51,824 bases of DNA from CAZTHL01 sp964613585 (GTDB lineage Bacteria; Pseudomonadota; Alphaproteobacteria; DSM-16000; Inquilinaceae), in the NCBI GenBank assembly GCA_964613585.1, contig CAZTHL010000020.1, forward strand, positions 1 through 51,824, written 5' to 3'. The first letter of the stretch is position 1, and every line of letters starts with the position of its first letter. Positions 35,047 to 45,559 of the stretch are shown here, piece by piece. The notes below the pieces were generated by a model. The model was not told the origin of the DNA. It did not search any database and worked only from the letters and a program-made list of their open reading frames with translations. Both the position numbers and the translations under genes were made by a program.

Positions 35047-35775
35047 CTAACGTACACCGCACGGCGACACGCTGTCGATCAGCCGCAGCAGCGCCTCGCT
35101 GTCCGGCCGATCGCTTGACCGGACCGACGCCCAATACCGCGGATCCACCTGGTGAGCGACCGCCGGACTGAGGCAGAGCGCAGCCAGCCGGCCCAGGCAT
35201 CGCCGCACCCCCGCCTCGGCCGCCAAACTACCAAACACTCTCGCCGTCCGGGGAGAGAAAAAACATACCCCCGTCAAGGCGTTCTCCTCGAGCGCGCGTA
35301 CCGCCGGCGGCGGCAGGCGCGGCACCGCCACGGTACGGTAGACGACGGCACGACGGACCCGGAAGCCGGCCGACGCCAGCGCTTCCCGCAGGGTCTCGCC
35401 ACCGATCTCGCCGCTTGCGTGCAGCACGGCTCCGGCGTCGGGCGACAGGGACGAGGCCGCCAGCCGGGCGAGATCCCGGCCGTCCCCGTCGGCGCTCTCC
35501 ACCCGCTCGAAGCCGGCCGAGCGGGCCGCCGCCGCGGTGGCGCCGCCAACCGCGAGCACGGCATGTCCGCGCTCGGCGCAGCTGCGGGCAAACGCGTCCA
35601 CGCCGTTGGCGCTGGTGAACAGCAGGGCCTGCGTGTGAGCGAGGTCCATCGTGCCGGCGTCCACCGCCTCGACCGTGAGCACCGGCGCCAGCACCGCCTC
35701 GTGACCGCGCGCGGTCAGGGCCGCGACGGTGGCCTGACCACCCTGCTCGGGTCGGGTGATCAGCCAGCGGCCCAT
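35047..35775 (-). CDS. hemD: Uroporphyrinogen-III synthase
   Basis: The 242-aa product begins GRWLITRPEQGGQATVAALTARGHE and has LLFTSANGVDAFA, the first half of the two-lobed HemD fold, then ALASAGFRVRRAVVYRTVAV and CFFSPRTARVFGSL in the second. HemD cyclises hydroxymethylbilane to uroporphyrinogen III in tetrapyrrole synthesis. It overlaps hemC by 16 bases, so translation is probably coupled. Length is normal. Confidence 0.93.
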   Translation of the reverse strand: MGRWLITRPEQGGQATVAALTARGHEAVLAPVLTVEAVDAGTMDLAHTQALLFTSANGVDAFARSCAERGHAVLAVGGATAAAARSAGFERVESADGDGRDLARLAASSLSPDAGAVLHASGEIGGETLREALASAGFRVRRAVVYRTVAVPRLPPPAVRALEENALTGVCFFSPRTARVFGSLAAEAGVRRCLGRLAALCLSPAVAHQVDPRYWASVRSSDRPDSEALLRLIDSVSPCGVR

Positions 35776-36719
35776 TGCTCGAGCCGCGTGAAGAAGCCGC
35801 TGCCCAGCCGGCCCTTGAGCTCCGCCCCGGCATCTGCGCCGAGGGCCGCGGCCGCCTCCGACGTGGCCGCCGGCTCATGCCGGGAGATCCGATGAAGCTC
35901 GCTGCCGTCGGGCAGCGCCGCCAGCGCCTCCAGATGCAAGGCGCCGTCCGACGCCGGCTCCGCCAGGGCGGCGATCGGCGTGCGGCAGGAGCCGTCCAGC
36001 ATCTCCAGCAGCCCCCGTTCCGCGGCAACCCGAAGCGCCGTCGCCGGACAGTGCAGAGGTGCCAGCAGATCGCGCACCACGGTGTCCTCCGCGCGCACCT
36101 CGACACCGACCGCCCCCTGAGCCACCGCCGGCAGCATCTCCTCCGGATCCAGCACGCGGCGGATGTCTGCCCCCCGGCCAAGCCGACGCAGGCCGGCCAC
36201 CGCCAGGAGGGTGGCGTGCACCTGACCTTCCTCGAGCTTGCGCAGGCGTGTGGCCACGTTGCCTCGCAGGGTGACCACCTTCAGGTCGGGTCGGCGCGCC
36301 AGGATCTGAGCCTGCCGTCTGAGCGACGCGGTGCCGACCACGGCGCCCGACGGCAGCGTGTCGGGCCCGGCGCCGTCGCCGGCGAACCAGGCGTCGCGCG
36401 GGTCCTCCCGTGGCAGGAGGCAGGCAATCTCGAGACCGTCCGGCAGCCAGGTGGCCACGTCCTTCATGGAGTGCACCGCCAGATCGGCCTCACCGGCCAG
36501 CAGCGCCTCTTCGATCTCCTTGGTGAACAGGCCCTTGCCGCCGATCTCGGCGAGCGGGCGATCCTGCACCGTGTCGCCGGTCGTCTTGATGATGCGGATC
36601 TCGATGGCGCCAGGCACCGCCAGGTCGGGATGGCTCGCCGCCAGGCGATCACGGACCTGATGGGTCTGGGCCAGCGCCAGCGGGCTGCCGCGAGTGGCTA
36701 TGGTGAGCGACCTTGTCAT
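35760..36719 (-). CDS. hemC: Hydroxymethylbilane synthase (porphobilinogen deaminase)
   Basis: The 319-aa product has IATRGSPLALAQTHQVRDRL, IIKTTGDTVQDRPLAEIGGKGLFTKEIEEALL, AVHSMKDVAT and Cys245 in LDGSCRTPIAAL, the residue that binds the dipyrromethane cofactor. It polymerises four porphobilinogen units into hydroxymethylbilane. There is no Shine-Dalgarno sequence before the ATG, and the predicted promoter places the transcript start within a few bases of it. It is divergent from tsaD. Confidence 0.96.
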   Translation of the reverse strand: MTRSLTIATRGSPLALAQTHQVRDRLAASHPDLAVPGAIEIRIIKTTGDTVQDRPLAEIGGKGLFTKEIEEALLAGEADLAVHSMKDVATWLPDGLEIACLLPREDPRDAWFAGDGAGPDTLPSGAVVGTASLRRQAQILARRPDLKVVTLRGNVATRLRKLEEGQVHATLLAVAGLRRLGRGADIRRVLDPEEMLPAVAQGAVGVEVRAEDTVVRDLLAPLHCPATALRVAAERGLLEMLDGSCRTPIAALAEPASDGALHLEALAALPDGSELHRISRHEPAATSEAAAALGADAGAELKGRLGSGFFTRLEQWAAG

Positions 36720-36727
36720 AGCGGGTT

Positions 36728-36756
36728 CGTTTAGGCGGAGCCCGTGGAGCGGTCAA
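36728..36756 (-). promoter_or_regulatory. hemC promoter giving a near-leaderless start
   Basis: On the minus strand TTGACC (36751-36756) and TAAACG (36728-36733) are spaced by 17 bases. A start six or seven bases downstream falls at about 36721, one or two bases before the hemC ATG at 36719. Confidence 0.6.
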
Positions 36757-36824
36757 TTTTTGTTAATGTGACAAGCACCGAGCCGGCTCCGGCCGGAACC
36801 CGAAACGGGAGCCCAGGTGAACTG

Positions 36825-37895
36825 TTGCCCAATCCCATAATCCTGCTGGGCATCGAGACCTCCTGCGACGAGACGGCCGCCGCTGTCGTCGATGAGGAGC
36901 GGACCATCCGGTCGAGCGTCGTGCGCTCGCAGCTGACCGAGCATGCGCCTTTCGGTGGAGTGGTGCCGGAGCTGGCGGCCCGGGCGCATCTGGCGCACCT
37001 GAATCCGATCATCCGTCAGGCGCTGGCCGAGGCCGACATGCCGCTTGACCGGCTCGACGGCATCGCCGCGGCCGGCGGGCCCGGCCTGATCGGCGGCTTG
37101 ATCGTTGGGACGACCAGCGCGAAGGCGATGGCCTTCGCCCTAGATCGGCCCTTCGTGGCAGTAAACCATCTGGAGGCTCACGCGCTTACGGCCCGGCTGA
37201 CCCACGACCTCGACTTCCCCTACCTGCTGCTGCTGGTCTCCGGCGGGCATTGCCAGCTGCTTATCGTCGAAGGGGTCGGCCGCTACCGGCGGCTCGGCAC
37301 CACCATCGACGACGCGGCGGGCGAAGCCTTCGACAAGACCGCCACGCTGCTCGGCCTCGGCTTTCCCGGTGGTCCCGCCATCGAGCGCCTTGCCGCCGAA
37401 GGCGACGCCGCGGCGGTACGCCTGCCGCGCCCGCTGGCCGGCCGAGCCGGCTGCGACTTTTCCTTCTCCGGGCTGAAGACCGCGGTCAAGCGCTGGATCG
37501 ACGCCCGGCCCGCCGGACCGCTGCCGCGCCAGAGCGTGGCCGACGCCGCAGCGTCTCTCCAGGCGGCCGTCGGCGACTGCCTGATCGACCGGACGGCGAA
37601 CGCGCTTGCCCGGTTCCGCGCCAGCCATCCACAGGGGGGCGCCCTGGTCGCGGCGGGCGGCGTCGCCGCCAATCACAGCCTGCGCCGGCGCCTGTCGGAC
37701 CTTGCCAACCGGACCGGGGTGTCCTTCGTCGCACCGCCCCTGGCGCTGTGCACCGACAATGGCGCCATGATCGCCTGGGCGGGCATCGAGAGGCTGCGGC
37801 TCGGCTGGAGCGATGGCCTGGACTTCGCGCCGCGGCCCCGCTGGCCGCTCGATCCCGCGGCCGCGCCGGCGGTCGGCGCCGGCGTCAAGGCATGA
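36825..37895 (+). CDS. tsaD: tRNA N6-threonylcarbamoyladenosine synthase subunit TsaD
   Basis: The 356-aa product has the family signature LLGIETSCDETAAAVV, FGGVVPELAARAHLAHLNPI, and His115 and His119 in VNHLEAHA as metal ligands, then LLVSGGHCQLL, GLGFPGGPAIERLA and DNGAMIAWAG. It transfers threonylcarbamoyl to A37 of ANN-decoding tRNAs. A TTG at 36825 with AGGTGA a few bases upstream starts the family N-terminus. The open frame goes back to a GTG at 36744, but that lies inside the hemC promoter region. Confidence 0.94.
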   Translation: MPNPIILLGIETSCDETAAAVVDEERTIRSSVVRSQLTEHAPFGGVVPELAARAHLAHLNPIIRQALAEADMPLDRLDGIAAAGGPGLIGGLIVGTTSAKAMAFALDRPFVAVNHLEAHALTARLTHDLDFPYLLLLVSGGHCQLLIVEGVGRYRRLGTTIDDAAGEAFDKTATLLGLGFPGGPAIERLAAEGDAAAVRLPRPLAGRAGCDFSFSGLKTAVKRWIDARPAGPLPRQSVADAAASLQAAVGDCLIDRTANALARFRASHPQGGALVAAGGVAANHSLRRRLSDLANRTGVSFVAPPLALCTDNGAMIAWAGIERLRLGWSDGLDFAPRPRWPLDPAAAPAVGAGVKA

Positions 37896-38101
37896 CAACG
37901 GCCTCGCCTTGCATCCCCCGTCCGGGCGCCCGACAATCGGCTGCGAACGACCTCACCGTCTCGGGCACCGATGCCTGTCACCGGCGTTGATGCCGAACCC
38001 GAGCGGCATGTCCGTTCCGATGGGCCACCCCGGTCGCGGCGACCGGGCGCCCTGTTGACGAGCGGCTCCGGTGAGCCGACGAGACCCGCCGGAGGGGAGC
38101 A

Positions 38102-39115
38102 ATGCGACGGATCACCCGGATCACCGTGATGGGCGGCGGCGCCTGGGGCACGGCCCTGGCCCAGGCGGCCGCGCAGGCGGATCTCTCGGTCACCTTGTGG
38201 GCGCGCGAGCCGGAGGTGGCGGATGCCGTCAATCGGCAGCACGTGAACCCGATCTTCCTGCCGGGCGTCGACCTGCATCCGACGATCCGCGCGACCGAGG
38301 ACATCCTGGCGGCCCAGGAGGATGCCGAGGTCGTGTTCCTGGCGACACCGGCGCAGCATACCCGGGAGATCGTGCGGCAGCTGCCTTCATCGCCGGCACC
38401 GCTCGTCATCTGCGCCAAGGGCCTCGAGGCCAAGACGGGGCTGCTGTTGAGCGACGTCCTGGCCGAGGAGCGGCCGCAGGCCGCGGTGCTGGCGCTGTCC
38501 GGCCCGTCCTTCGCCCACGAGGTGGCCCGCCGGCAGCCGACCGCGGTGACGCTCGCCTGCCGCGACCGGACGCTCGGGCAGGATCTCATGCTGGCGGTCG
38601 GCAGCCGCACCTTCCGGCCCTATTGGACCGACGATGTGATCGGCACACAGCTCGGCGGCGCCATCAAGAACGTATTGTCGATAGCGGCTGGGGTGGTTGA
38701 AGGCCGTGGGCTCGGCGACAACGCCCGGGCGGCCCTGATCACCCGCGGGCTGACGGAGATGGTGCGGCTGAGCGAGGCGCTTGGGGCCCGCCCGGAGACC
38801 CTGATGGGGCTGAGCGGCCTTGGCGACCTTCTGCTTACCTCGACCAGCCTCGCCTCCCGGAACATGTCGTTCGGCTTCAAGCTCGGTCGCGGCGCCAGCC
38901 TGAAGGAAATCTTGTCGACGCGAACCGGCGTCACGGAGGGCGTCTTCACCGCCGCGGCGGTAGCCCGCCATGCCGAGGAGCATGGGGTTGAGGCGCCTAT
39001 CTGCGCCGCCATCCATCGGGTTCTGAGCGGCGAGGCGAGCCTGGACGAGACCATAGCCGCGCTGCTCGACCGGCCCTTCAAGCCCGAATGGGAAGGCAAG
39101 GGCATTTCGGTCTAG
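38102..39115 (+). CDS. gpsA: Glycerol-3-phosphate dehydrogenase (NAD(P)+)
   Basis: The 337-aa product has the Rossmann motif VMGGGAWGTALAQAAAQ, VICAKGLEAKTGLLL, LSGPSFAHEVARRQPT, catalytic Lys in GGAIKNVLSIAAGVVEG, GLGDNARAALITRGLTEM and GLGDLLLTSTS. It makes sn-glycerol-3-phosphate for phospholipid synthesis. GGAGGGGAG directly before the ATG sets the start. It follows tsaD on the same strand after 206 bases, an order often seen in Alphaproteobacteria. Confidence 0.96.
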   Translation: MRRITRITVMGGGAWGTALAQAAAQADLSVTLWAREPEVADAVNRQHVNPIFLPGVDLHPTIRATEDILAAQEDAEVVFLATPAQHTREIVRQLPSSPAPLVICAKGLEAKTGLLLSDVLAEERPQAAVLALSGPSFAHEVARRQPTAVTLACRDRTLGQDLMLAVGSRTFRPYWTDDVIGTQLGGAIKNVLSIAAGVVEGRGLGDNARAALITRGLTEMVRLSEALGARPETLMGLSGLGDLLLTSTSLASRNMSFGFKLGRGASLKEILSTRTGVTEGVFTAAAVARHAEEHGVEAPICAAIHRVLSGEASLDETIAALLDRPFKPEWEGKGISV

Positions 39116-39134
39116 GCCAGCCGGTTGACGGACG

Positions 39135-39164
39135 CGGACCCCGCCACGAGGGAGGCGGGGTCCG
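39135..39164. terminator. Bidirectional hairpin between gpsA and the YHS gene
   Basis: CGGACCCCGCC and GGCGGGGTCCG form a perfect 11-bp stem with an eight-base loop between convergent genes. There is no T-run, so termination may need Rho or act by stabilising 3' ends. Confidence 0.65.
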
Positions 39165-39180
39165 GCGAGCCTCCTGCGGA

Positions 39181-39681
39181 TCAAAAGCTCTCCGCCAGCT
39201 CCTCGTCGCTCTTGTCGACGATCTGTGGCCACTGATCGTCGGCCCGGGCGATGTGCCCCGGCACGTCCTGGCTCCAACGGCGCTGGACGTCATGATTCAA
39301 GTTAAGGTAAAGCGTGCCGTCCACAACCTTCCAAGCGGTCGGGTCGACATCGAACTTGCGCCCGACCGACACGCCGAACGCGCAGTAGCCGCCGTACGCC
39401 GGAGCATAGGCCGCCGGATCGGCCTCGAAGCGATCACGGTTCTCCGCGCTCGCAAAATGGTAGGTGGCACCCTCGTAGCTCGCCGTGTAGGCGGGATCTC
39501 CCTCGACCGGAGCCTCCTCCGTGAAGTAGGCGACCGGATCGTAGCCATGAATGGCGACACCGCCCTTGTCGGTGTTGACCTCGACACCGGCCAGCGCCAT
39601 CGGCGCCAGAGCGATAACGACGATCGCGGCGGCGGCCAGCCGCACCACGCCCGTGCGCACCGCGCCCAGGAACGTTTGCAT
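39181..39681 (-). CDS. Exported YHS domain-containing protein
   Basis: The 166-aa product has a signal peptide (cleavage likely after ALA31). The YHS-like domain reads VAIHGYDPVAYFTEEAPVEG, then YEGATYHFASAENRDRFEADPAAYAPAYGGYCAFGVS, as in YHS proteins that often contact metals or act in the periplasm. The tail (HIARADDQWPQIVDKSDEEL) is hydrophilic. The role is unknown; a periplasmic metal-related function is a guess. Confidence 0.85.
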   Translation of the reverse strand: MQTFLGAVRTGVVRLAAAAIVVIALAPMALAGVEVNTDKGGVAIHGYDPVAYFTEEAPVEGDPAYTASYEGATYHFASAENRDRFEADPAAYAPAYGGYCAFGVSVGRKFDVDPTAWKVVDGTLYLNLNHDVQRRWSQDVPGHIARADDQWPQIVDKSDEELAESF

Positions 39682-39911
39682 CCCTTCTCTCCATGCCTTT
39701 CGGCCGGCCCTGACACGGATCCTGCATCACGGGGCCTCGTCCGATGATCGAGCCGGCGTCCTGGCTCGTGCTCAAGGTATGGTGGTGATGCCTAACCGAA
39801 CCAACCCACCTGATCCGGTTATCGACGTCACGACTGCGTGAAGCGATGCTGTGGCGGTGCATACCCGTCGCTGCCATGGGGCGGGCGGCAGCCAAGGAAG
39901 ACGAGGCGTCA

Positions 39912-40565
39912 ATGACCGACCCGCCTCGGGAGGTCGAGGCCGGACCGGCCGGGCCGCGGTGCTGGGTCCTGATCGGCCAACGGCTGTTCGTCGATTTCGT
40001 CAACACGCGGTACCGGCCCGCCGGCGGTCCCGAGCCGCTCTCGGCTTGGCCGGACCTTGCGGCCTTCGCCGCCGCCGTCGGGATGGAAAGCGCCGACGAT
40101 GCCGCACATCTCGCCGCGGGGCTCGACGGTCCCGGACTCTTCAACGAGGCGCTGGCCTTGCGCGGGACGCTCCTGGAGCTCATCGAGACCGTGCTGTCCG
40201 GCCGGCCGCTTCCGGCGGCGATCGTTGAGGCGCTCAATCGCACGCTGCCGGCCGGCGACGGCGGCATGCGGCTGGCGGGCGCGACCGGCACCTGGCGGCT
40301 CGTCTGGCATCAGTCCGAGCCCGGGCCGCGCCGGATCCTGGGGCCCCTCGCGCGGTCGGCCGCGGACTTCCTGACACGGGACGACCCGGCGCGGCTCCGG
40401 CGCTGCGCCCAGCCGGACTGCCCGCTGTTCTTCTACGACGTGTCGCGGGCCGGGACCCGGCGGTGGTGCCGAATGGATCTCTGCGGGAACCGCCACAAGG
40501 CCCTGGCGCACCAGCGCCGTCGAGGCCGGGCCGCCCGCCTGGACCTTGCAGCCGCGGACGATTAG
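39912..40565 (+). CDS. CGNR zinc-finger (ABATE domain) protein, probable transcription regulator
   Basis: The 217-aa product has an N-terminal ABATE domain (LFVDFVNTRYRPAGGPEPL, LSAWPDLAAFAAAVG) and a C-terminal zinc finger with RRCAQPDCPLFFYD, GTRRWCRMDLCGNRHKALAH, the CGNR motif. The ATG at 39912 follows GAGG about nine bases upstream; an earlier ATG gives an improbable N-terminus. Such proteins are thought to be stress-linked DNA-binding regulators. Confidence 0.88.
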   Translation: MTDPPREVEAGPAGPRCWVLIGQRLFVDFVNTRYRPAGGPEPLSAWPDLAAFAAAVGMESADDAAHLAAGLDGPGLFNEALALRGTLLELIETVLSGRPLPAAIVEALNRTLPAGDGGMRLAGATGTWRLVWHQSEPGPRRILGPLARSAADFLTRDDPARLRRCAQPDCPLFFYDVSRAGTRRWCRMDLCGNRHKALAHQRRRGRAARLDLAAADD

Positions 40566-40672
40566 GCTCGCATCCTGGCCGGTCGCTGCGGCCCGGGCCA
40601 GGGTCGGCGGCGGCGCTCCGGCGGACGCCTACCCTGCCCACGCGCCGGCGTCATCAGCCAAAGGAGATTGCC

Positions 40673-40957
40673 GTGCTCTTCGCCATCACCTGCCTTGACA
40701 AGCCGGGACATGGTCACGTGCGTGCCGAGAACCGGTCGGCGCACCTCGCCTATCTCGAGCCGTTCGCGGACCAGCTGCTGGCGGGCGGCCCGCTGTTGGC
40801 GGAGGACGGCAAGACCATGGTCGGCAGCCTCCTGATCATCGACCTGCCGGACCGGGCCGCCGCCGATGCCTTTTGCGCCGAGGACCCGTATGGCAAGGCC
40901 GGCTTGTTCGAGCGCGTCGACATCAAGGGCTGGATCCGGGTGTTCCCGCGCGGCTGA
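40673..40957 (+). CDS. YciI family protein
   Basis: The 94-aa product reads LFAITCLDKPGHGHVRAENRSAHLAYLEPFADQLLAGGPLL and GSLLIIDLPDRAAADAFCAEDPYGKAGLF, the YciI ferredoxin-like fold with its His/Asp pair. It starts at GTG 40673 with AAGGAG six bases upstream. The EVE gene follows after 13 bases. YciI members have ill-defined enzymatic roles. Confidence 0.93.
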   Translation: MLFAITCLDKPGHGHVRAENRSAHLAYLEPFADQLLAGGPLLAEDGKTMVGSLLIIDLPDRAAADAFCAEDPYGKAGLFERVDIKGWIRVFPRG

Positions 40958-40970
40958 CGGCGGCCCGAGG

Positions 40971-41387
40971 ATGCCCTTCTGGCTGGTCAAGTCCGAGCCC
41001 TCCACCTGGTCCTGGCAGCAGCATGCCGAACAGGGCGTCGAGGCCTGGGACGGGGTGCGGAACCATCAGGCCGCCAACAACCTCAAGGCGATGCGGGTGG
41101 GCGATCGCGCCTTCTTCTACCATTCCCAAACTGGCAAGGCTATCGTCGGCATCCTGGAGGTGGTGCGGGAATACTATCCCGATCCGAGCGATGTCAGCGG
41201 CCGGTTCGGCATGGTCGATCTCAAGGCAATCCGGCCGCTGGCGCGACCGGTCACCCTGCAGGAGATCAAGTCGGACCCGGTGCTGCGCGACATGCCCCTG
41301 GTGCGGCACACGCGGCTTTCGGTCATGCCGCTGACCGACGATCACTATCGACGAGTCTGCGCGCTCGGAGAGACCGACCCGGCCTGA
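40971..41387 (+). CDS. EVE domain-containing protein
   Basis: The 138-aa product begins FWLVKSEPSTWSWQQHAEQG and has WDGVRNHQAANNLKAM, RAFFYHSQTGKAIVGILEVV and MPLVRHTRLSVMPLTDDHY. These are the EVE/PUA-like features of a fold thought to read modified nucleic-acid bases. ATG 40971 follows GAGG directly. It is probably co-transcribed with the YciI gene. Confidence 0.94.
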   Translation: MPFWLVKSEPSTWSWQQHAEQGVEAWDGVRNHQAANNLKAMRVGDRAFFYHSQTGKAIVGILEVVREYYPDPSDVSGRFGMVDLKAIRPLARPVTLQEIKSDPVLRDMPLVRHTRLSVMPLTDDHYRRVCALGETDPA

Positions 41388-41441
41388 CGGCGCCGCCGGA
41401 GGGCCAGTCGAGACGGGTCCGCGGGAGCTGTCCCGGCGACG

Positions 41442-41666
41442 TCACAGGCTGCGGACAGTGCCGGTCAGGCCCTCGGCGGCGCTGCTGACGTGCTCGGCCA
41501 GGGCCTTGGCCGTAGCCGCCGCGGCCGCGTAGCCGGTGTCCCCCTTGGGCGTGATCGCCATCAGCTTGTCGAGCGCCGCCATGCTGGTCTTCTGGCTGAT
41601 GGCGGACAGGCGCTCGGTAAGCTCCTCGACCTCGACCCGCTCGGCGTCTTGAACGATCGTCTCCAT
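41442..41666 (-). CDS. Small helical protein of unknown function, possibly CtrA-controlled
   Basis: The 74-aa product is predicted to be helical, beginning METIVQDAERVEVEELTERL and continuing LSAISQKTSMAALDKLMAIT and AAAATAKALAEHV. It has no signal or membrane segment. AGGA lies just before its ATG. About 75 bases upstream is a perfect TTAA-N7-TTAA box. No family is recognised. Confidence 0.6.
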   Translation of the reverse strand: METIVQDAERVEVEELTERLSAISQKTSMAALDKLMAITPKGDTGYAAAAATAKALAEHVSSAAEGLTGTVRSL

Positions 41667-41739
41667 TGTCCTGCCCGCCTCGATCGCTGTAAAACCGGGC
41701 TTGCGCCCGCGCTTGCAGAGGAGACTATGCCGCTTTCCT

Positions 41740-41756
41740 TTTAACCGCGGGTTAAA
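41740..41756. promoter_or_regulatory. Palindromic CtrA-type box
   Basis: TTTAACC-GCG-GGTTAAA is a 17-base inverted repeat containing TTAA-N7-TTAA, the CtrA consensus spacing. It lies about 75 bases upstream of the small helical protein gene (minus) and 180 before acs (plus). Confidence 0.6.
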
Positions 41757-41935
41757 CGCCCAATGGGGCCCCGCCTGCAGGGGTCATCGAGCCGCTTCGA
41801 GGTTGGGCTCGGGCGGTTGTGACCGACCGGACTTGTATGGTTAGTCTCGTACCCACCGCAACGGCTGCCGGCTCGCGCCGCTTCCGGCGCCAGCAGCGTC
41901 GAACACGAACAACGTAATCAGGGAAGCGTCCGACC

Positions 41936-43876
<1,941 letters not shown>

Positions 43877-43890
43877 TATCGGCCCCGGCT

Positions 43891-43931
43891 CCGGGAGCCC
43901 GTCCGGCCGCCCGCCGGACCGGTGCTCCCGG
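43891..43931. terminator. Nested hairpin downstream of acs
   Basis: CCGGGAGC (43891-43898) pairs with GCTCCCGG (43924-43931), and inside it GTCCGG (43901-43906) pairs with CCGGAC (43914-43919). It begins 14 bases after the acs stop and is a likely terminator without a T-run. Confidence 0.6.
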
Positions 43932-43966
43932 ACCCGATGGAGCGATCCGAGGACGCCTCCGGGCTG

Positions 43967-44090
43967 GAGCGTTTCCGGCACCAGCGGCATCGCCGGTTGC
44001 TCGCCCGCCCGGCCACCCGACGGCAGCGTGCATGGGGTTTCTTCGCGGCGGAGCGGATCCGTGCCGATTCCCCGTCAGGCGGCAACGCTC
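43967..44090. repeat. Dispersed palindromic element, copy 3, split by an internal segment
   Basis: The left half GAGCGTTTCCGG with GGCATCGCCGG (43967-43996) and the right half CGTCAGGCGGCAACGCTC (44073-44090) match copies 1 and 2, but about 76 unrelated bases lie between them. The ends remain inverted with one mismatch. Confidence 0.65.
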
Positions 44091-44490
44091 CCGAGAAGCG
44101 GCGGCGCACCGTTGTCGTGCCGAGGACGGCTGTGACGCCTCAACTTTGGCTTTCGCGGCCTGAGTTCCATTGACCCGCGAGGACCAGCGGAGGACTATGC
44201 GACGCGCTCCTCGCGAGGGGGCGCCCCTGCCCGATATTCAAGCCCATACCGCTGCCATCCCGTCCTGCATATCATGATGCCCCTCCGCACCCACGGAGCC
44301 CGAGTTGGCTCCGTCCGTCGGCAGCGAGGCTGGGCTGTCGGCATCGCTGGTGCCGGTGGAGTGACGCCGGATCGGTCCCGATCGGGCGCGTAGGATCCGT
44401 CCTGGGCAGACCGTCGCTGCGACCCTGCGACGGTCGAGGCGTCCGCCTGCCGCTTTGTCCCAGCCTGACGCCCTCGCTATCTGTCTTGGC

Positions 44491-44991
44491 ATGACAAGAA
44501 AATTAGCTGCTATTCTGTGCGGGCTCCTAGCCCTGACCCCGCTCGGGGCCGCCTACGCGGCGTGCACCGACCCTGCCTCGCCCGGGGTGAACTGGCGCCG
44601 CTGCTATCACGATGGGCGAAATCTGACCAACGTGGACCTTGAGGGCGCGGAGCTCCGCGACGCCACCTTCCAGCGCTCCAACCTCAGCACCAGCGACCTC
44701 AGCGGTGTCGATGCCTTTAGGGCCAAGTTCATCAGCGCCCAGTTGGTCGACGCGACCTTCAACGGAGCGCGCCTCTACCAGGCGGACCTGACCCGGGCGG
44801 ACGCCACCAACGCCAGCTTTCGCGGTGCCGATTTAAGGCAGGCAAGGCTGGTCAACGCGTCGCTGCACGACGCCGACTTCACCGGTGCCCGTCTGACCGG
44901 GGCGGAGTTGCGCAATGCCGACCTGTCGGGAGCCCTGTGGATCGACGGCGAACGCCGGTGTGCGGAAGGATCGATCGGCCAGTGCAACTGA
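44491..44991 (+). CDS. Exported pentapeptide-repeat protein
   Basis: The 166-aa product has a signal peptide (cleavage after AYA23), then an imperfect run of A(D/N)Lxx pentapeptides such as NVDLEGAELRDATFQRSNLS, ADLTRADATNASFRGADLR and GAELRNADLSGALW, expected to form a right-handed quadrilateral beta-helix. ATG 44491 is chosen because it starts the signal peptide. Two Cys at the N-terminus and others near the end (RRCAEGSIGQC) may form a disulphide. The role is unknown. Confidence 0.88.
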   Translation: MTRKLAAILCGLLALTPLGAAYAACTDPASPGVNWRRCYHDGRNLTNVDLEGAELRDATFQRSNLSTSDLSGVDAFRAKFISAQLVDATFNGARLYQADLTRADATNASFRGADLRQARLVNASLHDADFTGARLTGAELRNADLSGALWIDGERRCAEGSIGQCN

Positions 44992-45034
44992 GTGCGACCG
45001 CTCCGTCCTTCCCGCGGGCGGTCGCTCGGCCACC

Positions 45035-45559
45035 TCAGAGGGCCTCGCCTTCGGCCGCCAGGGCGGCAAGGTCGCCTCCGCTCAGCCGGTGCGGCAGCCA
45101 CTCATCCAGGTGCCGGATGCCGAGGCGCTCGTAAAAGTGCCGTGCCGGGTTCCAATGAAGCACCGCGAGGTCGAGGCGCCGGTAGCCACGGTTTCGGGCG
45201 AGGGCGGCTACGGCCGCCAGCAGGCGACGGCCGATGCCACGTCCGCGCGCGGCGGGGCGGACATAGAGATCCTCGAGAAAGACGCCGGCTTGGCCTTCCC
45301 AGGTCGAATAACTAAGAAAGAACAGGGCAAAGCCCACCGGCTCCGGGTCGCCCGACCTCACCCGCTCGGCGATCAAGGCCTCGAACCTCGGCATGGACCC
45401 CCAGCCGTCCCGCCTCAGGTCCTGCTCGGTCGCCTGCACCGCGTGCTCGGCACGCTCGAACCGGGCGAGTTCCCGTATCATCTCGAGCAGCAAGGCGGCG
45501 TCATCCGGGCACGCCCACCGGAGCCGAACGCTGTCGTTGGTGGTTGAGCTGGTCAGCAC
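45035..45559 (-). CDS. GNAT acetyltransferase, diamine N-acetyltransferase-like
   Basis: The 174-aa product reads VRLRWACPDDAALLLEMIRELARFERAEHAV, then FALFFLSYSTWEGQAGVFLEDLYVRPAARGRGIGRRLL, the acetyl-CoA motif A, and LDLAVLHWNPARHFYERLG. This layout is that of spermidine/spermine-type acetyltransferases. It starts at a GTG with AAGGGAGG upstream. It is divergent from the ClC channel gene. Confidence 0.9.
   Translation of the reverse strand: MLTSSTTNDSVRLRWACPDDAALLLEMIRELARFERAEHAVQATEQDLRRDGWGSMPRFEALIAERVRSGDPEPVGFALFFLSYSTWEGQAGVFLEDLYVRPAARGRGIGRRLLAAVAALARNRGYRRLDLAVLHWNPARHFYERLGIRHLDEWLPHRLSGGDLAALAAEGEAL

Larger units (their letters stand above)
43877..44490. other. 614-base gap with a large hairpin and the split palindromic element
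   Basis: The left end holds a double hairpin after acs and the third, split copy of the dispersed palindromic element. The remainder (about 44100-44490) shows only short inverted repeats such as GGAGCC/GGCTCC and no credible gene. Confidence 0.55.
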
